64,000 bases of DNA from Scilla litardierei (GCA_030789695.1 CM061142.1:48549987-48613986), one strand, 5' to 3'. Shown: positions 21,775 through 34,447, numbered from the stretch's first letter. Made by a program: numbers and translations. Notes: a model not told the origin generated them from the sequence alone.

Positions 21775-22064
21775 GCAGGCGCGCCTGCTCCCCTTGCGGA
21801 CGCGCGCCCGCAAGGGGCGCTGCAATTACCCCCGGCCCGCCGAAGCGGGCCGGGTCTGTAAGACGGGGCGGGGCCGCCCGCCTGCTTAGCAAGCGGGCGG
21901 CCCCGTCTCTTAACGGGTGCGGCCCGCATAGCGGGCTGCCCCATTTTGTGGAGCGCGGCCAGCACAGCGGGCCACCCGTTGCTAATGCAGGTGCGGCCCG
22001 TAGAGCGGGCCAGCCTGATTAGAAAAGCGGGTGCGCCTGCTTTGAGAGCATGCGCGCCCGGCCC
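21775..22064 (-). repeat. GC-rich stem-loop array in R6 3' LTR
   Basis: A run of at least six consecutive inverted pairs with short loops, for example GGCCCGC-CGAA-GCGGGCC, CCGCCCGC...GCGGGCGG, GCCCGC-ATA-GCGGGC, GGCCCG-TAGAG-CGGGCC, plus GCAGGCGCGCCTGC. It lies about 320 bp upstream of the TATA box. Short open frames here are Arg/Ala/Gly-rich artefacts of base composition. Confidence 0.9.
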
Positions 22065-23351
22065 CTTTTGCCGCTTGCCTTGGCCCCTTAGTGGGTCTGA
22101 CCCACTCGACCTGTTTCTGACTTTCTGGGCTCGTTTGAGCTTCGATTTGGACGTGGTTTGAACATGTGTTTAGACCAGGACGATCCCATTAACCAAGTAA
22201 CCTTTCCAATTCTTTTTTTCCTATAAATTTTTTCATAAACAATTTGCGACACGTTCAATCTTGTTTGCATCAAATGCAACATTGTCCATATCTACGACTT
22301 AGTCTCACAACTGGCTTATGGACTTAACCATTTCATCATATGAATTCCTCTTAACAATCTTTCTATTACTAAGACACGAATGCTACTCTGTGTGAGACCC
22401 TACAGGCTGACCTTACTACAGGTTGGGGCTTGAAACCCCTAGACGATGGTCACCATGAGTAGCAGTTGTCGTCCTTGCTTCAGAATCATCATAACGTGAT
22501 CGACCCATTGACAAAAGTATCATTGGGTTCACTTTGACTGTGTCAGTGATGAATACCGTTAGCTATAGTCCCTTTGTCAAGACTGTGTCTCTGTTGGCTT
22601 AGGGTATGGTTTATTGTCAACCCCATTAGACAACATTGGTCAGTATACGTCGGTCTTTGTTGTATTCACGTTGTACATCTTACCACATACCCCTGCCGAG
22701 GATTAACACAAAGACCATAATAAGCCCGTGACACTAACTTCCCTCTAACGGAAGAGACGAATCACATCTTAGTCATCTACTCGCCTCAAGAGCTTCAGGT
22801 GTAAACCAACCTAAGATATTTCAGCAGGCCTAGCCTCGAAGCTAGATCATAGGTCTAAGCGACAATGTTCACTCACAGGTTCGTGCATACGACTTCAGGT
22901 CTAAAGGACCAACTTACCTATCACCACCCTAGAGTTATTATAAACAGTATAGTTAAAGTTAACCATTTCAATAACTCTAAGTTGGTCGTTCAGTGAACTC
23001 ATTCTCCAATGAGCACATGTGTCTCGTCTCCGACTTCACCAAGTCGAATGACTATAAGATCGTCATTACCCTAAGGTAAGACAAAGATACAGTGGTCTGC
23101 CCGATGTGCCGATATTCAGTTCTCGACACATCTATGACCACGAATCGTTTAAGACTTAAGTTTCTATTCAGTCACTTACTACTCATAATCGAGATCTTAT
23201 CTGGATACATAAGGACCTAACTATAAGTCAATGGACATTATCTAAGTATATTATTCATTCAAATTTATACTTAGGATAATGGATACCATATTATATCTTA
23301 ACAAGACATATACTTAGGATAAATCGCCTTATGAGCATATATCCTCCTACA

Positions 23352-23368
23352 TCTCCCACTTGCACTTA
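23352..23368 (-). promoter_or_regulatory. R6 polypurine tract
   Basis: The minus strand reads TAAGTGCAAGTGGGAGA against the 3' LTR start; the GTGCAAGTGGGAGA part is identical in R8. Confidence 0.85.
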
Positions 23369-24604
23369 GGCTATTTATCACGGTATCTCATACCGTTGTA
23401 GCATATCAGTCACATTGGACCGCACATGCCAATCCTAAGAGTGGATTCACTAACGTGTATCTATAATGTGATTTAATGGATTTTTATTCATATATCTTTT
23501 GATCACACAAGGTTGATCCTTGAAAACTGATTTGGATCAATTTTCCTTTCTTTGTATAGGTAACCATTAGCTCATACAATCTTGATGTAGGGTCTAACTT
23601 TTCTATAAGTCAGTATTGGCTCATTCCAATTATTTTGTGTCAATATGTCAAGTACATAAGTGACACCTTAAATCTCTATATATTCGATTAAATCAAAACT
23701 TGTTTGATTTAAAGTCACATATAGATGATTCAAATTTGTTGGAAACCTTTTTACTTAGTCCGAGAAACCTGGAGCTAAGTATATGAGTTATCTCCCACTG
23801 ACTTTAAGAATTAACTGATTAAATACTTCTACTATATATCTAAATCATATTTAGAATATATATGATAAGCATAACCAATTGAGAAGTGCTTAAATGGAAC
23901 GTACCAGTGTCAGGTTGGGTTTGACGAATGAGTCATATCAAGATCGGTTTAAGGAATCTTGATATTGACTTACTCAGTCAAACGTCCTACTTAGTACTTT
24001 TCCCTTAACAACATTTAATAATAACTCTTAAGAATCAAATGTAGTTTGAATTAAGAATAAATCTTAATATGCGTATAATTGTGATCATATACAATTATAC
24101 GCTCCTGGAACTTATATTTAACTATTTACTGGCTATAAAATTAAGTCAGCTCCAAACAATCAATTTATTCAGATGCTCTTCTTGTCAGATCAAGAATTAA
24201 TGCAACTAGCTCAGACAGCCACATTCACAGAAATTTAAGCCATTCGCAACAAATCATAATTTCAAAAAGAAGCATATTTTCCGAGACATTTTATTAAAAC
24301 AATGGATTCATAAAAATGAATCATAATGTGTTTATCATAATAAACCTTGAGTGTTAAACACTCAATCACTGTTTTAACTTAAGCAACGTTACATTTTATT
24401 CATAAAAAGAAATAAGTATCAGTTCCTTCTTTTTCACGTCTCTTGAAGTCCTCGCACGGCCCCAGCAGCAACGATTGCTCAGATGCCAACCGTCCTCGGA
24501 ACATCTTCCATCCTCTGCTCCATATTAGCCACATGTATACATTACAAATATGTCTTAGTATCTCATACTATGTGATAAAACATTTTGGAAATAATTATGC
24601 TTTA
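23369..24604 (-). other. R6 region between gag and PPT
   Basis: AT-rich and non-coding. The last 60 bp on minus, before the PPT, translate to a piece like the C-terminal end of copia Pol (GMRYRDK...CKWEM). The remainder has no recognisable integrase, RT or RNase H. I interpret this as a large internal deletion of pol. Confidence 0.6.
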
Positions 24605-25489
24605 TTACATTGAATGTGTTGTACTTGTGGTAGAGGCAACAGTATGCCCCTTCTTCTTTTCTGCATGGTAAACCTTACAGTTCCTCTTCCAATGGCCTAT
24701 CGTATGGCAGTGAAAGCATTCGGATTTGGATGGTGTCCCCTTTGCCTTCTTCTTCCCCTTCTTCACCTTGGCTGGTTGTGGGACCTGCCTCTTTTTACCC
24801 TTGACTTTCGACTGGTCTGAAGAAGCAGAGCCAACAACCAACACAGTCGGTTTCTTCTCGATCTCCTCAAACTATCTAAGCTTGTTGAGGAGACTGAGAA
24901 GATCCATTTCAATACTGTACATAATGAAACTAGTAATGAAAGGTTTGAAGTCTGGGGTCAAAGACTTAAGGATGATGTCCACAGACATCTCATTGTCCAG
25001 GACAAAACCCAACTGGGCGGCGTCTTCCACGTACCCGATCATCTTAATCACATGATCTTGCACGGTGCCTGTTTCCATCCTAGCTCCCCAGAGGTTGCTC
25101 ATGGCTTCAAATTTGACGGCTCTTGACCGCTTGCCAAACAATTCCTCTGCATTGAGAAGCATGCTTTGAACATCCAGATGTTCATGCTTTCTCTGCAGAT
25201 TGTTGTTCATTGAAGCCAGAGTAAGGCACCTTGCCTTCTCGGCATCTCTCTGGTACTCCTTGTTGGCTTTCTTCTCCTCAGGCGTTGCAGCTTCGTCCGG
25301 CTTTTTCAGAGGGTCCTCGAACAGCACGTATCCAATCTCGGCTAGAGAAAGGACTAACTTAATGTTTCTAAGCCAATCCTTATAATTTGTTCCATCGAGT
25401 ACAGTCCTCTCTATCATATACTTTAGACCTGAATCCATTCCACAATTTAGTAGATACTTAGTCAGTATATGTTTGTTATATAATTTCAA
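24605..25489 (-). pseudogene. R6 Gag with one in-frame TAG
   Basis: A single minus-strand frame from the ATG at 25489 to 24605, 295 codons, interrupted only by TAG at 24874-24872. Copia Gag features: TVLDGTNYKDWLRNIKLVLS near residue 30, the UBN2 helical region, then a basic Lys-rich stretch and the CCHC knuckle CFHCHTIGHWKRNC, ending in a Ser/Thr-rich tail. The TAG sits where a CAG (Gln) would be expected, consistent with loss of a methylated C. Apart from that one codon the frame is open, so R6 may have supplied Gag until recently. Confidence 0.88.
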
Positions 25490-25594
25490 TGGTTTTTAAT
25501 AAAACTATAGTCTCCCACTAAATTTATTAAAGACATAATAATAAACAGTTTATTACACAATAACATTTGTGGGAAAGAAATCTGACTACCCTGA

Positions 25595-25633
25595 GTCTGA
25601 CAACCTTGAGTGTGTCTCAACCGGTTGTCCGAC
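25595..25633 (-). repeat. R6 leader hairpin 1
   Basis: On minus: lower stem GTCGGACAACC / GGTTGTCAGAC and apex TTGAG-ACACA-CTCAA. Shares the apex but not the lower stem with hairpin 2. Confidence 0.8.
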
Positions 25634-25933
25634 TTTACAGTCGGTAGACGAACTCATCGTTAATCATATTAAATATGATTCCCTTTCGATTTTTTCCCTA
25701 GTCATTTATGATCATGAGTGTGCTCATCCAAATCACAATGGCTAGCCTAGTCGGACCCTTGTTTTTGCATCTAGCCTGACTTCCCCGGCGCTCGGTGTAT
25801 GCACGACACGTCGATTCGGGTCAGCTTTTAGACTACATCTTTGGTTAGACTTACGTCGGTGCTCGGTGTATGCACGACATGACAGTTTGGGTCAAGTTGA
25901 GATGTTATCAAGAAATCGGTTTCTATAAGATTG

Positions 25934-25974
25934 CCATGTTACAGCTTGAGTGTAGCTCAACAACTGTAACATGG
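25934..25974 (-). repeat. R6 leader hairpin 2
   Basis: On minus: lower stem CCATGTTACAG / CTGTAACATGG, fully paired, and apex TTGAG-CTACA-CTCAA. The counterpart in R8 at 38309-38348 keeps the pairing through two G-U type changes. Confidence 0.85.
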
Positions 25975-27482
25975 GTATTACAGTTGCCAACTCCTAAACC
26001 AAGGAGGGCTATGATTTATCTTGAACAAGATTATTATCGTATTTGACTTAGTTATAGTCGATGGACTTACATAGTCATGATTCGACTCCTTGCGGTCCAG
26101 CGGACGTGGCCAGGGAATTGACTAAGCCAGGTCCACTTAACCCCTAGTCTAGCTAGGGTGGTCCATCAAACTTAGCCAAGCACATTGACCGACAATCATG
26201 CTACATTGAAGGAGGTTCATCAATTCTATGTTCGTCCATCAACTAAATAGCTTTTAATTAATACTAGTTAATCCTTATCAACTAGTTGATCCTTAACATT
26301 CGAAATTTTTATGGAATTGTTTGATGACTTTTATTAGATCCTTATCAACTATAAGGTTCGTTTTGTTCATCGTGCTACCCCAATTTTATTAGGATTTTAA
26401 TAAAAAAATTACAACATTTTACAAAATTAGTCATTTAATGATAATCATTATTTAAACAATTTATGATAATGATTGTCAATTAAATGGACTACCCTAATCG
26501 GGAATTAGGTTTTGATGTTGTATTTGTTCATTGAAAACGTAGCATGTCACTTGTCATTAAAGATTATCTTATAAACTTTTAATCAATTAATGGCTAACCT
26601 AAAGGGTTCATGAATAATTTATTTATCATGTCCATTAAACATTAACCAACTAATTTAATCACATTAGAATTAGGGTTCAATCATGTGACATGTTATGAGA
26701 ACAAGCAAGTTAAAATAATCTACAACATAAATGAATAACATGCCTACCAAAAAATTTAACGCATAAATTTAAAGATCCACAATTTTAAACCTTCAACCAT
26801 TTTATCACATAAAATTTGGTTCATAAGATTATCTAATAATTTCAAATACAAACCTAAGCTTTTTAAAATTAATTAAACAAATTTAGGAGTACATTATCAC
26901 ATAAAGTAATCTTTTAAAACTTGGTGTAATAATAAGAAATTAAAATTTAACATCTTATGAAATTAAAATTTCTTAAGATTACTTAGATCTTAAAATATTT
27001 TAAAAATATTTTATCTCATAAAATGATTTTAAAAGAAATTTTATCATAAGAGGCTTATTAACATTTTACCACATAAAATTAGAAATATCTATTAATAATT
27101 TTCCATGTTATAAAAAACAATTTTTAAAACATTTAATGAAAGATCTGAATTTTAAAGCCTTGTATTATTTCATTTTATAAAATCATAGGTTTCACAAAAT
27201 TATCAAATAATTTTTAGAATTAAACATAGGCTTCAAAATATCAATAAAACATTTCAAGACTTATGTTATCTCATAAAATAATCTTAAACGTTTATGTAAC
27301 TATAAGAAACGAATTTCAAAATCATCGGAAGGAAAAAAAATTTCTCAAAGTTACATCCCGTTTTTTAAAACAATTTTAAAATGCCGAATATAATTTTTAC
27401 CATTATCAGATAGGGTTAAAATTTACATACAACTTCTTAAAATTTAATATCGTCGCAAAATCAGATTAACATGCATAACCGT

Positions 27483-27495
27483 GGCTCTGATACCA
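27483..27495 (-). promoter_or_regulatory. R6 primer-binding site (initiator tRNA-Met)
   Basis: GGCTCTGATACCA on plus; minus TGGTATCAGAGCC, one base from the LTR. Confidence 0.9.
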
Positions 27496-27496
27496 C

Positions 27497-29310
27497 AGAA
27501 GGGTTTTGGCTGACCCCAGAGCTCAGATCTGTGTCGGACCTAATCGGACGGAACACAGAAGCAGAAAAGAGCAGCGGAAAAATAAGCAAGCTAGCTAAAG
27601 ATTTTAGCTAGGCTTTGAGAAATCCAGAACCTAGCCCGATCTATGCCAATTTGGGGTGGTCTAACCACCCCAAGAGGGATCTATACTACTGCGACGAAAT
27701 TAAATTTACGCTAAAGTTACTTAGAGAACATACCCGGAATCTTAACCCTGGGACGGGCAAGATGTACCGCACCAGCTTCTTGTGCTCCACGGAGCCAAGC
27801 CGCCTTGCCCCTTTGACTCGATCTACCCGAGCCACCTCGCGCCTTTGAACTGATCCAACAGCCTCCGAGCCGATCACTTGCGGTAGAAGGTTTCACTTGA
27901 GCAGACCCGCGCCTTAGACATCTGGATCCGAATCCAAACCTCCTTTCGTAGCCTTGCTAGGACCCGACGGGAGAACAGGAAGATGAGAGGAGAAAAGTTT
28001 AAGTCGTAGATCGAGTTGCCTCAATTATTTGGAGCTACTCGATCGAGGACTTGGTGCACTGTACAATGGAGGGGGCACCCCTATTTATATAGGGAGTCGG
28101 CCTTCCCTCGTTTTGCACGAGTAATGTGGGACTAAACGTTATGAGAGTATTTTAATATGAGAGTATTTTAACTTAATTAATAAAGTTTAGAAAGCCTTTC
28201 ACAAATGCCCAACTTTAACTAATTAGATCTCTCTCATCCTTGAACATCAGACACCAAATAAGCTATCAATTCGAAGAGCTTCGAATGGTGAATGCGTAGG
28301 AACAAACGGCGACGAATTCCGTCTCGTTTGACCACTCAAACAATTGCCCAAAGATGGGCAAGAAGTTTGATTTCGTAGCCGTCATATAGGGTTTTAAAAA
28401 ACCCTAACTTAAGTCAGATTCGCAGGCGCGCCCGCTAGGCAAGCGGCCGTGCCCGCTCCCCTTGCGGGTGCACGCCCACAAGGGGCGCTGCAATTACCCC
28501 GGGCCTGTCGAAGCAGGCCGGGTCTGTGAGGCGGGGCGGGGCCGCCCGCCCGCTCAGCGAGCGGGCGCCCCGCCCCTAAACGGGTGCGGCCCGTATAGCG
28601 GGCCGCCCCGTTTTGTGTAGTGCGGCCCACCCAGCAGGCCGCCTGCTGCTAATGCGGGCGCAGCCCGTAGAGTGGGCCGGCCTGATTAAAAAAGCGGGTG
28701 CGCCCGCTTTGAGAGCAGGCGCGCCCGACCCCTTTTGCCGCTTGCCTTGGCCCCTTAGTGGGTCTAACCCACTTGGCCTGTTTCTGACTTTCTGGGCTCG
28801 TTTAAGCTCCGATTTGGATGCGGTTTGAATCTGTATTTAGACTAGGACGATCCCATCAACCAGGTAACCTTTTCAATTCTTTTGTTCCTATAAATTTTGT
28901 CGTAAACATTTACGACACGTTCAATCTTGTTTGCATAAAATGCAACATTGTCCCTATCTACGACTTAGTCTCACAACTGGCTTATGGACTTAACCATTTC
29001 ATCATATGAATTCCTCTTAACAATCTTCCTATTACTAAGACACAATGCTACTCGGTGTAAGACCCTACAGCCTGACCTTACTACAGGTTGGGGCTCGAAA
29101 CCCCTAGACGACGGTCACCACGAGCAACAGTTGTCGTCCCTGCTTCAAAATCATCATAACGTGATCGACCCATTGACAAAAGTATCGTTGGGTTCACTTT
29201 GACTGTGTCAGTGATGAATACCGTTAGCTATAGTCCATTCGTCAAGACTGTGTCTCTGTTGGCCTTGGGTACGATTTACTATCAAACCCCATTAGAAAAC
29301 ATTGGTCAGT
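27497..29310 (-). repeat. R6 5' LTR, cut by R7
   Basis: Matches 20851-22644 of the 3' LTR with many small differences; its first base is A where the other copy has T. The match stops exactly at TTGGTCAGT, where the R7 LTR begins. The missing 0.7 kb (starting ATACGTCGG in the left copy) is not in this window. TATA box 28080-28093; stem-loop array 28422-28728. Confidence 0.9.
28422..28728 (-). repeat. GC-rich stem-loop array in R6 5' LTR
   Basis: Counterpart of 21775-22064. Most stems stay paired although bases differ between the two LTRs. One unit, GCCCGCTAGGCAAGCGGCC, is present only here, so unit number changes within the family. Confidence 0.85.
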
Positions 29311-31072
29311 TGATTTGGGTTGAATATTATATATTTAACCCATCATCTAGCAATATTTTGTGTGTAAATAATGTTTAATTGGTCTCTAATACGTTCGTAT
29401 ATTGTGTATCATCATTTATTAGAGCAAACCAATGATTTGTGCACAAAATCTGAATTTCACTGAGTATTTCTGCATTTTTATATTTCTCATGGCTAGATCT
29501 TGATCTCACGATTCCAACGACTATTTATTTGTATTTTTCTGAGATATGTGCTAATTACTGTGAATTTTTGAATGCAGGATACCAATTTAATGAAGAAATA
29601 TGCTCAAAATACGAGAAATTGTCACCGCCCAATCAAACATTGCCACGTGGCAGCATATCAATTCCCACCGTATCCAACGACATAGACGCGCTGGCAAAGT
29701 GGCTACTTGTTGGCCGTTGATCTTTCATCGAACGGCCAGATGCAGCGTTGATCGAATGATGAAGCGGCCGAACGAGATCCCTCCGATCTGCATCCAACGG
29801 CTCGCATTCACTTCGAGTGCGATTCGAAGTCGATTCTGCAGCGGGCGATACAGCTCAATCCAGGCCGCTCGATCTCAATCGGGTGGACGACATCATCCTT
29901 CATCAGCAGAGTGGAGTGCGGCATTTCGAGGCGACGTGGAAAAATCGCAGCGACTGATCACGCGATCCTACGGTCTAGCACGGCGCGGGCGTGGAGCGAA
30001 CGAAAAAGCGGGCGAGGATCCAATTAGAAGGGACACGTGGCGAGCCCACATTTAATCCCTCTTTGATGTGCGGTCGAGAAATGCGCCGGCTGATGGATCG
30101 GGTATGGGTGTGATTTTGAAGCGGGTTTTGACCCGTTAACCCCCTTAAACCCGCAATGTTATTATTTAAGCGTATTCTAGGGTTTTTGGGGGTATTCTGG
30201 CGTATTTTGTATCTTTTGAAGCGGCTACTACGTGTATTCTTCTGAGAAAAGTTGCTGATAAATTCCAGAGCCTATTTTCCCTATTTCCAGAGAGTTTCGG
30301 TGCCTATCTTGGAGTTTTGGTGATAGATTCTTGAACTTATACTCCGTATTTTGTGCTTTTTCATTGTATTTCGCTACTTGAACAATGTATTCTTCTATTA
30401 AATCTGATTTTTCTTGCACCATGAATAGCTAAATTACTTGTGCTATGGTTGTGATGTAATTAGGAGTATGTAATCGATGAATTTCATGTCTTTAGCATTA
30501 TTATCATGTCAAAATTGCTCGTAACATTGATTTCTACAACGTATTTGTTGGGTATTGCTCATTGTCGATATTATTTATGTTCCCTATGGCTAGGCCCTGA
30601 TAACGCTAGCTAATTCATGTTCTCTAATCTAAACATATCGTTGTGTTTATTGTTTAATGAAATCAACGTTGCTAGTAATATGTATACGGCTATTTTGACT
30701 AGTTTTTATCGATTCATCTTCCGACGTCCTCACGCCTTGACCGGGTGAAACGTTGTGCGATATTAAAAGACATGATATTTCAGTGATTATAAACTCCTAA
30801 TGAAATCAAAATCGTAGCATATTTATCTCATTGATTACCAATCTTTCGAAACACTGTAATACTTTTAGGAGCCACATCTTTGATACCGATCGTTAAACCA
30901 TTTTTCACATTCACAAAGGTGGTTTTTTTCTAATCAGTATATTTTATTTGATAGTTGAATTTGTGTTATCTCAGGTCAACTTGTCCCGTGGATTCGACTC
31001 AGGACTCTCCAGGTACTACTTGCACTATCTCCTAGCTTGGGAGTATTAGCTCACATTATTTTGAGACAGACA
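29311..31072 (+). repeat. R7 5' LTR
   Basis: Starts TGATTTGGGTTGAATATTA, aligned with the 3' LTR start TGATTCGGGTTGAATATTG. The end is set at ACAGACA before the primer region, because Athila LTRs end in CA a few bases before it; this edge is inferred. GTGGATTCGACTC near the end is typical of Athila/Tat LTRs. Confidence 0.82.
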
Positions 31073-31077
31073 AGTTT

Positions 31078-31096
31078 TTGGGGCCGTTGCCGGGGA
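31078..31096 (+). promoter_or_regulatory. R7 primer-binding site (Athila type)
   Basis: TTGGGGCCGTTGCCGGGGA differs at one base from the Athila PBS TTGGCGCCGTTGCCGGGGA, which marks this lineage. Confidence 0.8.
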
Positions 31097-31263
31097 CAAC
31101 TGTATCTTTGGTTCACATTTTCAACTTTTCAAAGGAGTACTCAGTGAGATCCTTCCACTTTATAGCTTAGTTTTATTATTGAAAACAAAAAAAATATCTC
31201 TTTGCTAGTTTATGTGGCATAGGACCTCCACTTCACACAGATTGATAATTAAGAACTGAAAGC

Positions 31264-32976
31264 ATGGCTGATAATAATGAACGAAGCCTTGCACACACTC
31301 CACAAGAATTACCATTGAGTGCTACATATATGCCCACTAGAGTTACTTCTGAATCATGCATTGTGTTGCCTGAGGGTGCTCATTCTTTTTCGCTTAAAGC
31401 TGGGGAGATCCAAATCCTCCCATCTTACCATGGAGAGGATATGGAAAATACTTATTTGCATATTAAAACATTTGGAGAAGCATGCTCTACACAATTAGAT
31501 GGAAAAGTTAGTAATGATGTTGTTTATCTTAAACGTTTTCCATTCTCGTTAAAAGATAAGGCAAAAAATTGGTTCAATGCATTACCTCCTAGATCTATTA
31601 CTTCTTGGCTAACGATGCAAACTGAATTTCTGAAAAAAATCTTTTCTTTGGCCAGGACTCAGGATTTAAAGAGGCACATCATGTCTTTTTCGCAGAAAGA
31701 AACTGAAGCGTATGATCAAGCCTTGGAGAGGTTCAAGGAACTACTGCTAGCATGCCCACATCATGATTTTAACAAGGGACGTACCATTGGATTCTTTTAC
31801 GATGGATTGTAGCTGAATACGAAGCAATATGTAGAAATGATGTGCAATGGACCTTTCTTTGAGAAGACTCCAACGGAGGCTTGGACAGACTTGTAGAACA
31901 TTGCAGAAAATGTGAGAAGATGGGAGCCAACTTCAGAATTTGAAAGGTCTATGTCTGCGCAACATACAAGAGGAGGCTTGCAGACTTTGAAACCTGAAGG
32001 TGCATTGATGGCACAAGTGGAGGCATTGGTGACGCAAAAGCTACAAAACATTGATCTAAGAGTAGCAAAAGTAGTCACATCAGAGCCATACTGCGTCATA
32101 TGTGAGAAGCCAGTTCATGATACTACAGTTTGCCCATTGATTCCAGCAATAAAAGAATTGGGTAGAAATCCAGAGGCAGAGGTGAATTGGGTGGCAAATC
32201 AAGGTTACAATGCCAATTGGATGAACCAATCAAATCAAGGAGACACTTCATATCAGCAGAAGCGGCAGATGTCTACTCCCTATTACCATCCCAACCACTC
32301 CAACTACCAAGGAAAAAGGGAGCAGATCAATGAAATTCAGAGTCTCACTGCTGCAGTCCAGCAGATGGCACAGATGCAACAATAGCTCACTGAGAATTTT
32401 GCGAGATTTATAGCATCACAAGACAAAGGTAAATTACCAGCTCAGCCTGTTGCAAATCCTAATACAAATCCTTCTTCTTCTTTTTCAGGAAACAACGTCA
32501 AACCATGTCAGGCAGTGACTACATTACGTAGCGGACGTGAAATTGAAAAGCCAAAAATGCCTAGACATGAACAACCATCTGAGGAAAAAGAGGAAATGCG
32601 AGCACCTGAAAAGTTGCAAGTTGAGGAAGAGGTCACAGAAAAAGAGCCAGAACCATATATATCTCCAGCTCCATTCCCACATAAACTCGCTCCACCATCA
32701 AAAGATAAGTATCAGGCAGAGATAAGAGATATCTTCAAGAAGGTAAAAATTAATATCACATTACTTGATGCAATCAACCAAGTGCCTGCATATGCTAAAT
32801 TTTTGAAGGAGCTATGCACTGTGAAACGAAGTCTTAATGTGAAAAAGAAAGCATTCCTAACACAACACGTAAGCGCAATGGTACAACATGACACTCCTCC
32901 CAAATATAAGGATTCAGGTTCTCCTACTATCCCATGTATTATAGGAACCAAGAAATTTGGAGATGCTTTTACTTGA
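31264..32976 (+). pseudogene. R7 Gag (Athila) with three in-frame TAG stops
   Basis: One continuous frame from the ATG at 31264 to 32976, interrupted only by TAG at 31810-31812, near 31894 and at 32383-32385. N-terminal retrotransposon Gag domain (about residues 50-180; FPFSLKDKAKNWFNALPP, typical of Athila), a CCHC-like knuckle CVICEKPVHDTTVC near 32095-32136, then Gln/Asn-rich and Glu/Lys/Pro-rich stretches. The TTLRSGREI block before protease is an Athila hallmark. The last two TAGs replace expected Gln codons. A one-base T insertion near 32970 breaks the join to protease. Confidence 0.88.
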
Positions 32977-33442
32977 TTTGGGTTCTAGTGTTAACATTTT
33001 GCCTTACTCTGTTTACGTGCAGTTAGGATTGGGGGAGCTGAAAACGACACCAGTGGTTCTACAGTTGGCAGACAAGTCGGTAAAAATCCCACGAGGATGC
33101 GTGGAAGATGTGTTGGTCCAAGTGGACAAATTCTATTATACATTGGACTTTATCGTCCTTGACATACATGGGCCACAATCAGGTAATTGCACTCCGATTA
33201 TATCGGGACGTCCATTCCTAGCAACCTGCAATGCTATGATAAATTGTAGGGATGGACAATTGAAGATAAGCTTTGGTAACATGAAACTTGAGCTGAATAT
33301 TTTTAAATCATGTAAGTTACCAGCAAATGTTGATGAAGTGAAAGAGGTATGTTTTATTGAGAATTTGATTGAAGATTATTTTGAATCTAAGTATGAATGC
33401 TCGTCTAATTTTATTGATTATAATTCTGACGATATTGATTAG
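32957..33442 (+). pseudogene. R7 aspartic protease
   Basis: Frame 2 relative to gag. Starts MEMLLLDLGSSVNILPYSVY: the D-L-G-S-S segment stands where Athila-type proteases have D-L-G-A-S, with catalytic Asp. Later IISGRPFLATCNAMINCRDG matches the conserved G-R-P-F-L-A-T block. It ends with an Asp/Glu-rich tail at 33442. The domain itself is open; it would cut the Gag-Pol polyprotein. Confidence 0.85.
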
Positions 33443-33542
33443 TCTTATTTTTTGCAGGGCAAAAATAAAGGATCAAGGGATGCATTGGTGCCAAAGTTTG
33501 AAACACTGCCAGTGGAATTACCACCACAACAACCTTTAGAGA

Positions 33543-34447
33543 TGAGCATCCAAGGTTGGAATTGAAGCCTTTGCCAGACTATTTGAAATACGCTTTCCTT
33601 GGAAATGAGAAAACCTTCTCTGTGGCAATATCCTTTAAACTCACGCTTGAACAAGAATATGCTTTGCTTGAAGTGCTTAGGGAACACAAAGGGGCCATTG
33701 GATGGTCTATTGCGGACATTACAGGTATACATCCCTTAATTTGCACTCATCATATTTTCTTGAGGATGATGCCAAACCTACATGTGAGATGCAACATCGT
33801 TTAAATCCTACATTAAAAGAGGTTGTCAAGGGAGAGGTTCTTAAGCTACTTGTTGCAGGTATAATATATCATATTTCAGATATCAGATGGGTTAGTCCCA
33901 TATAGGTGGTTCCAAAGGAATCGGGCCTAACAGTGGTAAGAAATGAGAATAAAGAGCTGATACCTATGCGAACCACCACAGGTTGGAGGATGTGTGTTGA
34001 TTACAGGAAGTTAAATGCTAAAACACGAAAAGATCACTTTCCATTACCTTTCATTGATCAAATTTTGGAAAGAGTAGCAGGTAATGAATTTTATTGCTTT
34101 CTAGATGGTTACTCTGGCTATTATCAGATAGAGATTGCTCCAAAGGATCAAGAGAAGACTACCTTCACTTGTCCCTTTGGAAATTTCGCTTTTAGAAGGA
34201 TGCCATTTGGATTATGGAATGCGCCTGCTACTTTTCAGTGTTGCATGTTGAGTATATTTAGCGATATGGTTGAAAGGATTATGGAAGTATTTATGGATGA
34301 TTTCTCTGTATATGGCACTTCGTTAGAAAATTGTTTATCTAACTTAGCTCTTGTCTTGCATAGGTGCCATGAAAAGAATCTGCTGCTAAACTGGGAAAAA
34401 TATCATTTAATAATGACTGAAGGTTTGGTTCTTAGTCACCTAGTATC
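33543..34447 (+). pseudogene. R7 reverse transcriptase, first part (cut by R8)
   Basis: Two frameshifted pieces (33556-33804, then the frame of 33702-34447) with TAG at 33903-33905 in place of the usual Gln of the SPIQVVPK-type block. The main part (33906 onward) has GWRMCVDYRKLNAKTRKDHF, the palm motif FLDGYSGYYQI with its first catalytic Asp, and the Y/F-M-D-D box as FMDDFSVYG (about 34290-34317). The frame ends at the R8 target site GTATC (34443-34447) and resumes in register at 43711. Confidence 0.92.

Larger units (their letters stand above)
20851..23351 (-). repeat. R6 3' LTR (2501 bp)
   Basis: The minus strand starts TGTAGGAGGATATATGCTC at 23351 and ends AACCCTTCA at 20851. It contains the TATA box (21447-21460), a palindrome array (21775-22064) and blocks shared with the R8 LTR, such as the TTTGCATCAAATGCAACATTG region (about 22264) and GTAGGGTCTCACACAGAGTA (minus, about 22400). 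Confidence 0.93.
25490..27482 (-). other. R6 leader with hairpins and AT-rich repeats
   Basis: About 2 kb between PBS and gag. 26700-27420 is AT-rich with many copies of TTTTATGTGATAAAA-like words. 25560-26100 has two hairpins (25595-25633, 25934-25974) and a direct repeat of GCTCGGTGTATGCACGACA (about 25791 and 25861). The same order of elements occurs on plus in the R8 leader. No ORF of note. Confidence 0.7.
20851..29310 (-). mobile_element. R6: copia element with gag but no pol, cut by R7
   Basis: Minus-strand element: 3' LTR 20851-23351, PPT, about 4.1-kb internal region, PBS 27483-27495, 5' LTR from 27497 cut at 29310 by R7. The internal region codes only for Gag (25489-24605); between gag and the PPT (23369-24600) there is no room for and no trace of a full pol, so it would need Pol from a relative. 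The terminal segment before the PPT resembles the C-terminal end of copia Pol and matches R8. R6 was inserted into the R5 leader; ATGCG (20846-20850) should be its target duplication. The LTRs differ by several percent and by indels, so R6 is older than R8. Confidence 0.9.

Noticed and set aside
29311..30460. Host gene in open frames around 29600-30055 and 30228-30422
   Set aside because: They lie inside the R7 LTR and the first is repeated in part in the 3' LTR (47475-47789).
31264..33442. TAG readthrough or recoding in R7 gag
   Set aside because: All breaks in the first part of R7 gag are TAG, but RT and integrase also have TGA, TAA and frameshifts, so decay explains it better.
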